NCBI GenBank assembly: GCA_030603465.1
Contig: JAUVXT010000100.1
Coordinates: forward strand, 1-8,927
DNA length: 8,927 nt
Direction of reading: 5' to 3'
Source of the DNA: Deltaproteobacteria bacterium
GTDB taxonomy: Bacteria; Desulfobacterota; Syntrophia; Syntrophales; UBA2210
The notes under the pieces are model-generated. The model saw nothing but the letters and a program-made list of their open reading frames with translations. It did not search any database and had not been told where the DNA came from. Position numbers and translations under genes: made by a program. Position 1 is the first letter of the stretch. Each line of letters begins with the position of its first letter. This document shows positions 1 through 6,485 of the stretch, in pieces.

Positions 1-852
1 CTGAATGCTGATCTTGCTTATGCCTTCCTGTTTCTTTTTTCCTTTCTTTAGTTCATCGAGGTAACAGTCCATAAATACGACAAATTCTTCAACGGTGGTA
101 TTTTTATCTCCTATTTCCCCGATTTCACCCCCCACCGATACAGTCACCCCTTCTGGCTCGATCTTTCTTATCAGGGCGGTCATGGCCGCAGTCAGGGTGC
201 AATTCTTTTCTTGTTGTTCCTGTATCGACGGTCTGCTGAGATCGGCGAGCGTGGATGCGTCGATGTCGATATTATAAAAACCCGCGTCGATTGCCTCTTT
301 AATCAGGGCTTTGACAGCCTCCGTGTCCCCGTCGGGGTCCGCGGCATACTTTTTCGCGTTGATCTGGAAATGATCCCCTTGTATGAAGAGAAAGCCGCGG
401 AATCCGGTCTTGATGGCGGCGGCAGTAACTGCCGCTGTGTACTCCGCCGGGCGCTGATCGGTGTAGCCCGTTTCGGAACGTGCGATTTCGAAAAGGAGCG
501 CCCCCACATTTCCCTTGATAGCGGCGCGGAAGACCGCCTGGGCGCTGTAATATGTCATCCCTCTGATATTTATGGCAGGAACAGTAAAACCCGACACCTC
601 TTTTCTTCCCATCGCCTCATAGAGGGCTTGGATGGATGCCGGATATATCCCCAGGGCGACACCGGCCCTTCTTATTAACCAGCGAGACGCCTCTCTTGTT
701 TCCTCTTCGGAGCTGAAGACGGCAGAATAGATCAAATCATCGATCAAACGGCCCTTGAGATCTTCCTCGTCCAATACACCGACATCCCATCCTTCAATCT
801 TCAGGCAGCCGTTACTTCTTTCCTTTAGCTCTTCGGTATCCTTGAATATCAT
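1..852 (-). CDS. Class II fructose-bisphosphate aldolase-like protein, 3' truncated by window edge
   Basis: A continuous minus-strand frame of 284 codons starts at ATG 852 and is still open at base 1, so the C-terminus is missing. The start follows a strong Shine-Dalgarno (GGGGGAGG, about 6 bases away). A TIM-barrel-like part begins near residue 88 (GFTVPAINIRG). It contains GDHFQ at 159-163, whose D160 and H161 match the catalytic Asp and metal-binding His of the class II aldolase HxDH motif, and GGEIGEIG at 241-248, which matches the family's second E-x-G signature. Class II aldolases reversibly condense dihydroxyacetone phosphate and glyceraldehyde-3-phosphate to fructose-1,6-bisphosphate using a divalent metal in the cytoplasm. 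About 85 residues precede the barrel, far more than in the E. coli or B. subtilis enzymes. It lies 33 bases after fbp and is probably co-transcribed with it. A tagatose-bisphosphate or other ketose-bisphosphate specificity cannot be excluded. The class II assignment is firm; the exact substrate is inference. Confidence 0.8.
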   Translation of the reverse strand, partial: MIFKDTEELKERSNGCLKIEGWDVGVLDEEDLKGRLIDDLIYSAVFSSEEETREASRWLIRRAGVALGIYPASIQALYEAMGRKEVSGFTVPAINIRGMTYYSAQAVFRAAIKGNVGALLFEIARSETGYTDQRPAEYTAAVTAAAIKTGFRGFLFIQGDHFQINAKKYAADPDGDTEAVKALIKEAIDAGFYNIDIDASTLADLSRPSIQEQQEKNCTLTAAMTALIRKIEPEGVTVSVGGEIGEIGDKNTTVEEFVVFMDCYLDELKKGKKKQEGISKISIQ

Positions 853-885
853 TGCACGCCTCCCCCTGTTGATTCCTAAGCGCCT

Positions 886-1830
886 TTATGTGCCGCTTTT
901 ACTCAGGAATTCACTCGCCTTTTCTATTTCAAAACGGCTTCCGATATAGATGGGGCTTCTCTGGTCGAGAGATTCGGGTTTTATCGAAAGTATGTCCTCT
1001 TTCCCGTCGGTGGCCATCCCTCCGGCCCCTTCCATGATAAAGGCCACCGGTTGAAGTTCAAAAATCAGCCGCAGCTTACCCCTCTTATTGTCCTTCAGGG
1101 CGGGGTAGGTGAATACCCCCCCCTTTTTGATCAAGATCTGGTTGATATCCGGGACAAAGCCCCCGCTGTAGCGCAGCTTGTACCCCTCGCTTTCCAGGTA
1201 TTCTATATATTCGAGGTGTTCCGGCAACCAGTCCCGCCTTAATCCTCCGAGGCTGTAAATAGAACCCCTCTCCTTTAAGACGATATTTTCCCCGGAAAGG
1301 ACATATTCTCCCTCTCTGTTGAGGACAAATTCATGAGTCCCCTTTCCTGCAGAGTAGACCATTGTGATAAGGGGACCATAGGTGATGTACATTGCCGCCA
1401 CAAGGCTCTTTCCGCCCACCTCCGGGATAGACGTATTGTGGATGCCGAGAATCGTTCCGATTGCCAGGTTGGCATCGACCAGCGAGGATCCGTCGAGAGG
1501 GTCTGCGGTTACGAAGTACTGCTCGTCTCCCTTCCCGATCTGAATAATGGAATCCCGCTCTTCCGACGCATACTCCCTCACAAATCCCGAATGTCTCATC
1601 TGACTTTCCAGGATTATATCAGAACTTCGATCCAGGGCAAGCTGCTCTTCCCCGTAGATATTTTCAAAACCGGCGAGCTTTCTATTCGATTCATGAATCT
1701 TTGCCGATATGTACTTCCCCGTCACGGCTATCTGCCAGATCAGTCTGCGCAGGTTTACTTCGATGCCTGCCATCCACATGTGCCTTCTCAGATCCACGAA
1801 ACCTTTTGTAACGTCTGATATGTTTTCCAT
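886..1830 (-). CDS. fbp: Class I fructose-1,6-bisphosphatase
   Basis: This 314-residue cytoplasmic enzyme hydrolyses fructose-1,6-bisphosphate to fructose-6-phosphate, the committed step of gluconeogenesis. The metal-binding motif DPLDGSS is at 110-116, an acidic SEE at 89-91, and the class I signature GKLRLIFELQP at 251-261 with E258, followed by EGAGGMATDG. Length and motif spacing match the family (about 330 aa). I start at ATG 1830 because GAGAGG lies six bases upstream of it; a GTG at 1836 is in frame but sits directly against that Shine-Dalgarno. The class II aldolase that makes its substrate follows 33 bases downstream, so the two form a gluconeogenic pair. azlD lies about 70 bases upstream on the same strand, with a candidate promoter in the gap. 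Metal ligands and catalytic residues appear intact. The first residues of DPLDGSSLVD deviate from the usual SSNID only after the catalytic core. Confidence 0.95.
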   Translation of the reverse strand: MENISDVTKGFVDLRRHMWMAGIEVNLRRLIWQIAVTGKYISAKIHESNRKLAGFENIYGEEQLALDRSSDIILESQMRHSGFVREYASEERDSIIQIGKGDEQYFVTADPLDGSSLVDANLAIGTILGIHNTSIPEVGGKSLVAAMYITYGPLITMVYSAGKGTHEFVLNREGEYVLSGENIVLKERGSIYSLGGLRRDWLPEHLEYIEYLESEGYKLRYSGGFVPDINQILIKKGGVFTYPALKDNKRGKLRLIFELQPVAFIMEGAGGMATDGKEDILSIKPESLDQRSPIYIGSRFEIEKASEFLSKSGT

Positions 1831-1863
1831 ATTCACCCTCTCAGAGAAGAAGTTTATGCTAGA

Positions 1864-1892
1864 TTTTTAACAACTAATCCGTCTTTTGACAA
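1864..1892 (-). promoter_or_regulatory. Candidate sigma70 promoter upstream of fbp
   Basis: On the minus strand TTGTCA (1887-1892, 5 of 6 to the -35 consensus) is followed after 17 bases by TAAAAA (1864-1869, 4 of 6 to the -10 consensus), in the gap between azlD and fbp. It would give a leader of about 25-30 bases before the fbp start. This would let fbp and the aldolase be transcribed apart from azlCD. The match is moderate and read by eye only. Confidence 0.35.
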
Positions 1893-1899
1893 GGAATTT

Positions 1900-2223
1900 T
1901 TAAAAAAAGAACTTTTCCACGAGCCAGTAGAGAAACATTCCGAAGATCACGGTGCCTGCCAGTGATCTGGTCTTAACCGCAATAATAAAGGTGGGAATCG
2001 CCACCAGCACCTCGGGACGGGTTATATCGAATATCCTCGGTTCGCCCGACGTGAGAATAGCGGGGAATATGAGAGCGCTCAGTATAGCTGCGGGGATATA
2101 ATCGAGCCATTCTACCATCCACCGGGGGAGCTCACGCTGAGACAGGAAAAGTATGGGAATCAGTCTTGGGATATATGTTACAATCCCCATTCCGAGGACG
2201 AGAAGAAAATAGTCGGCAGCCAT
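1900..2223 (-). CDS. azlD: AzlD-family branched-chain amino acid exporter subunit
   Basis: A 107-residue, strongly hydrophobic inner-membrane protein with about four predicted membrane segments. The early GMGIVTYIPRLIPIL motif is typical of AzlD, as is the length (about 100-110 aa). AzlD is the small partner of AzlC in exporters of branched-chain amino acids; in B. subtilis AzlCD gives resistance to 4-azaleucine and in Corynebacterium the equivalent pair is BrnFE. The ATG overlaps the azlC stop codon by one base (TAATG), so translation is probably coupled; GGAGG lies about 10 bases upstream inside azlC. The C-terminus ends in VEKFFF. Substrate in this organism is inferred from the family only. 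Confidence 0.88.
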   Translation of the reverse strand: MAADYFLLVLGMGIVTYIPRLIPILFLSQRELPRWMVEWLDYIPAAILSALIFPAILTSGEPRIFDITRPEVLVAIPTFIIAVKTRSLAGTVIFGMFLYWLVEKFFF

Positions 2224-2954
2224 TAGTCTTTCCCCTCCACCCTGCGTGATAGCTGGAATTTCCTGAAGAGGACACCCAGCGTTGCGGCGATCGTAGAAGA
2301 GATAATTATGTAGGAATTACCGGGGATTAACAATGAAAGACCGACGGCAAGCCCTCCGGCGATTATGGCAACAAGGATGTAGATATTGCCCCTCAGGTGA
2401 AAAATAAAAAGGCAGATAAACATGGCTATAAGCGCGTAATCGATTCCGAAGGCTCCCTGTGGAATAAATTGCCCGCCAAATCCCCCGGCTATGGTGCTAC
2501 CTATCCAGGCAATATTTGTGGTGTGATTAAGAACCAGTGCTCGCCGCCAGTCCCAGTCATCATTCCTGAATCTGGCAAGGTTGAGCGCGAAACTCTCGTC
2601 GGTAACGCCGTATGCATACAATGCAAGCCACCCGCTACGCACCGACTTCAGATAAATGGAAAGCGACGAACTCATCAGGAGGTGTCTCAAATTTACCATA
2701 AAAGTGGTGACTATGATCGGCACAATAGCGCTGCCGCCGGCCAGCATCGAGATTGCAATGAATTGCGAACTCCCCGCATAGACCATGACGGACATGAGGC
2801 CGATTTCAAGAGGGTGGAGACCCGCCTTCTGGGCAATGACGCCGAAGGCCAGACCGATAGCGAGATATCCGAGGCAGATAGGCCACGCCGCGACGACACC
2901 GTCTTTGATGGCGGCCCACCATTTTATCCTGTGTCCTGTAGAAATAATCTGCAT
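2223..2954 (-). CDS. azlC: AzlC-family branched-chain amino acid exporter, large subunit
   Basis: A 243-residue polytopic inner-membrane protein. Near the N-terminus it carries the family pattern P-x-CLGYLAIGLAFG, then LMSVMVYAGSSQF and the signature TTFMVNLRHLLMSSSL (roughly residues 83-98), with several further hydrophobic helices towards a basic C-terminus (FRKFQLSRR). AzlC forms the larger part of the AzlCD amino acid exporter and works with the downstream azlD, with which it overlaps by one base. Length agrees with the family (about 230-250 aa). The start at ATG 2954 has only a weak GGGAA-type ribosome binding site. It is the first gene of the minus-strand run azlC-azlD-fbp-aldolase, and the 5' region contains one copy of the 37-base hairpin repeat. 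Assignment is by family motifs; the exported amino acid is not shown by the sequence. Confidence 0.9.
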   Translation of the reverse strand: MQIISTGHRIKWWAAIKDGVVAAWPICLGYLAIGLAFGVIAQKAGLHPLEIGLMSVMVYAGSSQFIAISMLAGGSAIVPIIVTTFMVNLRHLLMSSSLSIYLKSVRSGWLALYAYGVTDESFALNLARFRNDDWDWRRALVLNHTTNIAWIGSTIAGGFGGQFIPQGAFGIDYALIAMFICLFIFHLRGNIYILVAIIAGGLAVGLSLLIPGNSYIIISSTIAATLGVLFRKFQLSRRVEGKD

Positions 2955-3029
2955 ATTAAAGTTTCCCGCAACAAGCGGTGAGAAATCTCCTGCTTTTAAG
3001 GAAAATTATTATTTTTATTCACTCGCGAA

Positions 3030-3066
3030 CCCCGCCGCAAGCAGCGGGAAATGTGCTCGCTGTTCA
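3030..3066 (-). repeat. REP-like palindromic repeat, copy A
   Basis: Read on the minus strand this 37-base element begins TGAACAGCGAGC and ends in a GC-rich hairpin (CCCGCTGC, loop TT, GCGGCGGG). It matches the element at 3753-3789 on the plus strand at 32 of 37 positions by hand alignment, so the two are inverted relative to each other and flank mobA. It lies upstream of azlC and would fall in the azlC leader if the promoter is further upstream. Family and copy number elsewhere are unknown from this window. Confidence 0.7.
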
Positions 3067-3088
3067 ATTCAAGCTCTCCTGACGATGA

Positions 3089-3117
3089 GACATACAATAC
3101 TGTCGGCCTTAAGTCAA
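3089..3117 (-). promoter_or_regulatory. Weak candidate promoter for azlCD
   Basis: On the minus strand TTGACT (3112-3117, 5 of 6 to -35) is followed after 17 bases by TATGTC (3089-3094, only 3 of 6 to -10). It would drive azlC divergently from mobA and place the hairpin repeat at 3030-3066 in the untranslated leader. The poor -10 makes this tentative. Confidence 0.2.
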
Positions 3118-3135
3118 AGCAACTTTCTCCCGGCA

Positions 3136-3164
3136 TTGACATGTGTCTTTTGCTGCTGTATATG
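3136..3164 (+). promoter_or_regulatory. Sigma70-type promoter for mobA
   Basis: A perfect -35 hexamer TTGACA (3136-3141) is followed by exactly 17 bases and TATATG (3159-3164); an overlapping alternative -10 is TATGAT (3161-3166, 5 of 6) with a 19-base spacer. Transcription would start near 3171-3173, giving a very short leader of about 15 bases that contains the AGGAG ribosome binding site of mobA (3173-3177). This is the best-formed promoter in the window. Confidence 0.6.
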
Positions 3165-3186
3165 ATTCCCAGAGGAGACGATCGGT

Positions 3187-3750
3187 ATGACGGGAATTAT
3201 CTTGTCGGGTGGAAAGAACACAAGGATGGGGCTTAACAAGGCATTTGTAGAGATAGGGGGCGAGAAGATACTCGACAGGACTATCAGAATTTTTCGGGAG
3301 CTTTTTCAAGAGATTATACTGGTTACCAATTCTCCTCTCGATTATCTCGATTACGATATCCGGATAGTTGCCGACATAATAAAGGAAAAGGCCGCATTGG
3401 GTGGTCTGTACACGGGCCTTTTCTACGCGTCCCATTCCCACGCCTTCGTCTCTCCCTGTGATATGCCCTGTTTAAACAAAGATTTTATCGAATTCATGAT
3501 AGAGAGGATCGAAAACTACGATATAGTGGTGCCGGAGACGGCTGGCGGCCTTGAATCACTTCATGCCATCTATTCCAGAAGGTGCATCCCCATTATGAAA
3601 AGACATGTCGACAGGGGCGATCTGAAGATAAATAACATCTACAAAAAATCGAGAACATTAACGATATCACAGGATGTAATTAAGTCATTTGACCCGGAGG
3701 AACGGATGTTCCTTAATGTAAACTCTCCCGAGGATCTCCACCATCTCTGA
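3187..3750 (+). CDS. mobA: Molybdenum cofactor guanylyltransferase MobA
   Basis: This 187-residue cytoplasmic nucleotidyltransferase attaches GMP from GTP to molybdopterin, forming the guanine dinucleotide cofactor used by DMSO reductase-family enzymes such as formate dehydrogenases. The nucleotide-binding signature LSGGKNTRMGLNK is at 6-18, ALGGLYTGL at 70-78, the metal-binding SPCDMP at 89-94 with D92, then LESLHAIYSR at 122-131 and the C-terminal FLNVNSPEDL at 175-184, all typical of MobA. Length is close to the usual 190-200 residues. The proline of the canonical GPLGG segment is absent (KAALGG), a minor deviation. The ATG has AGGAG nine bases upstream and a strong promoter just before it. 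It is monocistronic as seen here and is bracketed by two oppositely oriented hairpin repeats. A related nucleotidyltransferase is a less likely alternative. Confidence 0.9.
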   Translation: MTGIILSGGKNTRMGLNKAFVEIGGEKILDRTIRIFRELFQEIILVTNSPLDYLDYDIRIVADIIKEKAALGGLYTGLFYASHSHAFVSPCDMPCLNKDFIEFMIERIENYDIVVPETAGGLESLHAIYSRRCIPIMKRHVDRGDLKINNIYKKSRTLTISQDVIKSFDPEERMFLNVNSPEDLHHL

Positions 3751-3752
3751 AC

Positions 3753-3789
3753 TGAACAGCGAGCGCAATCCCCGCAGCTTGCTGCGGGG
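3753..3789 (+). repeat. REP-like palindromic repeat, copy B
   Basis: The element starts two bases after the mobA stop codon. It has the common head TGAACAGCGAGC and a perfect hairpin: CCCCGCAG (3770-3777), loop CTTG, CTGCGGGG (3782-3789). It is the inverted counterpart of 3030-3066. Its position could make it a 3' end stabiliser of the mobA mRNA, but no T-tract follows (AGCTTCAATAA), so it is not a standard intrinsic terminator. Confidence 0.75.
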
Positions 3790-3815
3790 AGCTTCAATAA
3801 ATGTGCACTTTTTGA

Positions 3816-3842
3816 TTGACATCTAAAGGATTTTTAGATAAC
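3816..3842 (+). promoter_or_regulatory. Candidate promoter with overlapping 7-5-7 dyad upstream of the MFS gene
   Basis: A perfect -35 hexamer TTGACA (3816-3821) is immediately overlapped by an inverted repeat ATCTAAA (3821-3827) / TTTAGAT (3833-3839) with a five-base centre. No good -10 lies at 17 bases; the best nearby is GATAAC (3837-3842) with a 15-base spacer, 4 of 6. The dyad would sit where a repressor or activator could act on the downstream transporter gene. The arrangement is seen; function is inference. Confidence 0.3.
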
Positions 3843-3911
3843 TATCACAGGATTTCGCAGCATATTTAATTCTAAGAGTCTTAATTATTCAGTACATATA
3901 GGGAGGAATAA

Positions 3912-5225
3912 ATGGTTGATCAGAAAGTTATGAATCGATGGTATGTGGTTGTTGGTGCCATACTCATTCAGTTGTCTCTGGGAGCGATTTACGCATGGTC
4001 TGTTTTCACGCCGAAGCTGACTGCTGCTGAAGGGATGTACAAATTCAGTGCCGGACAGGCGGCCTGGGTCTTTTCTATTGGCCTTCTCGTATTCGCCATA
4101 GCAACAATCGTGTCGGGGAGAATGCTGGGGAAGATAGGTCCCAGAAGAATAGCTGCCATAGGGGGTATTATTCTGGGAGTGGGATATATTCTTGGTGGAT
4201 TCTTTGGGCAAACATTCGCGGCACAGCTTGTATTTATCGGCATTATAGGTGGAGCCGGCATCGGACTCGCCTATGTGGTGCCTATCGCGGTGGGGGTAAA
4301 GTGGTTTCCGGATAAGAAAGGCATGGTGGCGGGACTGGCAGTAGCCGGTTTTGGGTTTGGCGCGACTATCTGGGTCAAGTCGGCGGGATCGTGGTTTGAC
4401 CTTCTCAATACATTAAATTTCTTCGGCCTGGGAGGAGTTCAGAGTGTTTTTCTCCTCTACGGCGTTATCTTCCTTGTCATCGTTTTGCTGGGAAGCACCG
4501 TCATGATCGATCCTCCTCAGGGTTATTGCCCGGCGGGATGGACGCCATCGGAACAGAATGCCGCGAAGGATGGAACCCCAGGAACCGCTGCCGGTATGGT
4601 CGATTTTGTGCCGGGGGAAATGTTCAAGACCCCGCAATTCTACATGACCTGGATAACATTTCTCTTCTCAGCCATCGCAGGCTTGATGGTAATATACTGC
4701 ATTAAATTGTTCGGTATCGATGCCCTGCAGGCCAATGGAATGGCCGCGGCGGCTGCTTCGGCAACGGCTGGTACCGCAATGGCATGGTATGCGATCTTTA
4801 ACGGCCTGGGACGTATTGCCTGGGGAATAGTTTCCGACAAGATCGGTCGTAAACTGGCCATTTTCCTGATGTGTCTTTCCCAGGGCATTATCATGCTGCT
4901 CTTCTACAAGATGGGGGGAGTGGGAGTGACCCTCATTATCGGGGCCTGCATCATCGGGTTTAACTTCGGAGGAAACTTTGGACTCTTTCCGGCACTTACC
5001 GCCGATTACTTCGGCAATAAAACCGTGGGACTCAACTATGGGTATGTATTTATGGCATACGGGATTGCCGGTGTCATCGGTCCCCAGATCGCCGGATACT
5101 TCAAGGATGCGGCGAAGGGGAGTGGCGATCCGTCTGCATGGCTGGTACCCTTTATCATAGCCGGGGTTGCATGCCTCCTGGGTGCGGCGCTAACCCTTAT
5201 TTCAAAACCGCCGAAAAAATCCTAA
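3912..5225 (+). CDS. OFA-family (OxlT-like) MFS carboxylate transporter
   Basis: A 437-residue inner-membrane carrier with about 12 hydrophobic segments in two halves. Family hallmarks are the opening NRWYVVVGAILIQLSLGAIYAWS, the TM4-5 stretch GAGIGLAYVVPIAVGVKWFPD followed by KKGMVAGLAVAGFG, the central loop motif PPQGYCPAGWTP at 201-212, and FNGLGRIAWGIVSDKIGRK around R301. The founding member, OxlT of Oxalobacter, exchanges oxalate for formate through Arg272 in TM8 and Lys355 in TM11. Here the likely TM11 (YGYVFMAYGIAGVIGPQ) holds no lysine, so oxalate is doubtful and another small monocarboxylate is more likely. ATG 3912 has GGGAGG five bases upstream. The gene ends in a strong terminator 7 bases after its stop, so it appears monocistronic. 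No oxalate- or lactate-metabolising enzyme is next to it. Family firm, substrate unknown. Confidence 0.88.
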   Translation: MVDQKVMNRWYVVVGAILIQLSLGAIYAWSVFTPKLTAAEGMYKFSAGQAAWVFSIGLLVFAIATIVSGRMLGKIGPRRIAAIGGIILGVGYILGGFFGQTFAAQLVFIGIIGGAGIGLAYVVPIAVGVKWFPDKKGMVAGLAVAGFGFGATIWVKSAGSWFDLLNTLNFFGLGGVQSVFLLYGVIFLVIVLLGSTVMIDPPQGYCPAGWTPSEQNAAKDGTPGTAAGMVDFVPGEMFKTPQFYMTWITFLFSAIAGLMVIYCIKLFGIDALQANGMAAAAASATAGTAMAWYAIFNGLGRIAWGIVSDKIGRKLAIFLMCLSQGIIMLLFYKMGGVGVTLIIGACIIGFNFGGNFGLFPALTADYFGNKTVGLNYGYVFMAYGIAGVIGPQIAGYFKDAAKGSGDPSAWLVPFIIAGVACLLGAALTLISKPPKKS

Positions 5226-5231
5226 ACTGAT

Positions 5232-5267
5232 AAAAAAGCGCCGGTCTTCGAGACCGGCGCTTTTTTT
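5232..5267 (+). terminator. Strong intrinsic terminator after the MFS gene
   Basis: A perfect 11-base-pair stem AGCGCCGGTCT (5237-5247) with loop TCG pairs with AGACCGGCGCT (5251-5261) and runs into seven T residues (5261-5267). A six-A tract on the 5' side (5232-5237) can lengthen the stem and makes the structure usable from either strand. It lies 7 bases after the transporter stop and only 22 bases before the start of the next gene. Confidence 0.93.
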
Positions 5268-5289
5268 ATTCCGGGAGGGAATCCTCTCA

Positions 5290-6447
5290 ATGTCCATACC
5301 GAAAACTTCCTCACACCACAAAGGACAACCTTTCATCAGGAGCTGCATATTTACCATTCTGTTTATCTTTCTGATCCCTGCAGTCGCCCTTTCAGGTAAA
5401 TATGAAAGCCTCGATGTGAAGATAGGCCAGATGCTCATGGTGGGCTTCAGGGGACTCGCCGTAGATGGCGAGAGTCCCATAATCGAAGATATCAGGAAGA
5501 GGCATATAGGAGGTGTAATCCTCTTCGATTATGACGTACCCTCAAAATCTCCCGTGAGAAACATCCAATCTCCCGAGCAGGTAAAAAGTCTCATCGCGAA
5601 ACTTCAGAAGGCCGCCTTCGTACCCCTTCTTGTTGCCATTGATCAGGAGGGGGGACGGGTGAACAGACTGAAGGAGAAATTCGGATTTCCATCAACGGTA
5701 TCGGAACAATATCTCGGAACGACCGACAATCCGGAAATAACAAAAAAATATGCTAAAACAACGGCGGAAACGCTCGCCCATCTCGGAATAAACACAAATT
5801 TCGCGCCCGTTGTCGATCTCAATACCAATCCTGACAATCCTATAATAGGTAACCTGGGGCGCAGCTATTCCGCTGATCCCGAGATCGTGGTCAGGCACTC
5901 ACTCATTGTTATAGATGCCCTCCATGAAAAGGGAATATTCTCCGCGATAAAGCACTTCCCCGGTCATGGAAGCTCGACCGGTGATTCTCACACAGGTTTT
6001 GTGGACGTAACGGAAACATGGTCTCCCATGGAACTTACGCCCTTTGAGGCCATTATAAATGCGGGCAAATGCGACATGGTAATGACCGCCCATATCTTCA
6101 ACGGAAAACTCGACCCCCAGTGGCCCGCCACACTATCCCCCAGAATCATCACGGGGATACTGCGCGATAGATTTAGGTATGATGGTGTCGTTGTCTCTGA
6201 CGATATGCAGATGAAGGCAATCAGATCGTACTATGGGCTGGAGACGGCCATAGAGATGGCAGTCGAGGCCGGATGCGACATTCTGGTTTTTGCCAACAAT
6301 TCTATCTTTGAAGAGGATATAGCTGAACGAGCCGCCGCGACAATAAAAAAATTGATACTCAAGGGTACTATCAGTGACGGCAGGATTAACGATTCCTACA
6401 TGAGGATAAAGAAACTCAAGGAAAGATTTTGCCCCCTTCCTCGATAG
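5290..6447 (+). CDS. Secreted NagZ-like GH3 beta-N-acetylhexosaminidase
   Basis: A 385-residue glycoside hydrolase family 3 protein. Residues 1-18 are polar and basic, 19-34 form a hydrophobic segment (CIFTILFIFLIPAVAL), and A33-L34-S35 before G36 is a plausible signal peptidase I site; there is no lipobox. The barrel contains IDQEGGRV around D118-V124, the NagZ signature KHFPGHGSSTGDSH at 221-234 with the Asp232-His234 catalytic dyad, and VVSDDMQM at 301-308 with D304 as probable nucleophile. NagZ enzymes remove N-acetylglucosamine from muropeptides or chitooligosaccharides; Gram-negative recycling NagZ is cytoplasmic, whereas this one appears exported, probably to the periplasm. The ATG follows GGGAGGG by about ten bases. 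It starts 22 bases after a terminator and is followed after 38 bases by the CinA-like gene. Family is firm; natural substrate is inferred. Confidence 0.9.
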   Translation: MSIPKTSSHHKGQPFIRSCIFTILFIFLIPAVALSGKYESLDVKIGQMLMVGFRGLAVDGESPIIEDIRKRHIGGVILFDYDVPSKSPVRNIQSPEQVKSLIAKLQKAAFVPLLVAIDQEGGRVNRLKEKFGFPSTVSEQYLGTTDNPEITKKYAKTTAETLAHLGINTNFAPVVDLNTNPDNPIIGNLGRSYSADPEIVVRHSLIVIDALHEKGIFSAIKHFPGHGSSTGDSHTGFVDVTETWSPMELTPFEAIINAGKCDMVMTAHIFNGKLDPQWPATLSPRIITGILRDRFRYDGVVVSDDMQMKAIRSYYGLETAIEMAVEAGCDILVFANNSIFEEDIAERAAATIKKLILKGTISDGRINDSYMRIKKLKERFCPLPR

Positions 6448-6485
6448 AGGAAATCCGGAAAAATATCCGGACAAAGAGGGAAGAC

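Noticed and set aside
211..678. Plus-strand open frame of 155 codons
   Set aside because: It is antisense to the class II aldolase frame, shows no family motif and has no ribosome binding site.
1333..1818. Plus-strand open frame of 161 codons
   Set aside because: It lies opposite the well-supported fbp gene and has no recognisable motif; a shadow of codon bias.
2397..2981. Plus-strand open frame of 194 codons
   Set aside because: It is antisense to azlC, highly polar and low in complexity with no motif; the azlC reading is unambiguous.
6454..6471. Two TCCGGA palindromes forming a small hairpin between the GH3 and CinA-like genes
   Set aside because: The stem is only six base pairs and no T-tract follows, so it is too weak to call a terminator or operator.
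6429..6485. Upstream TTG start for the CinA-like gene
   Set aside because: It would overlap the GH3 gene and add 19 residues outside the MoCF domain; ATG 6486 has a well-spaced GAGGG.
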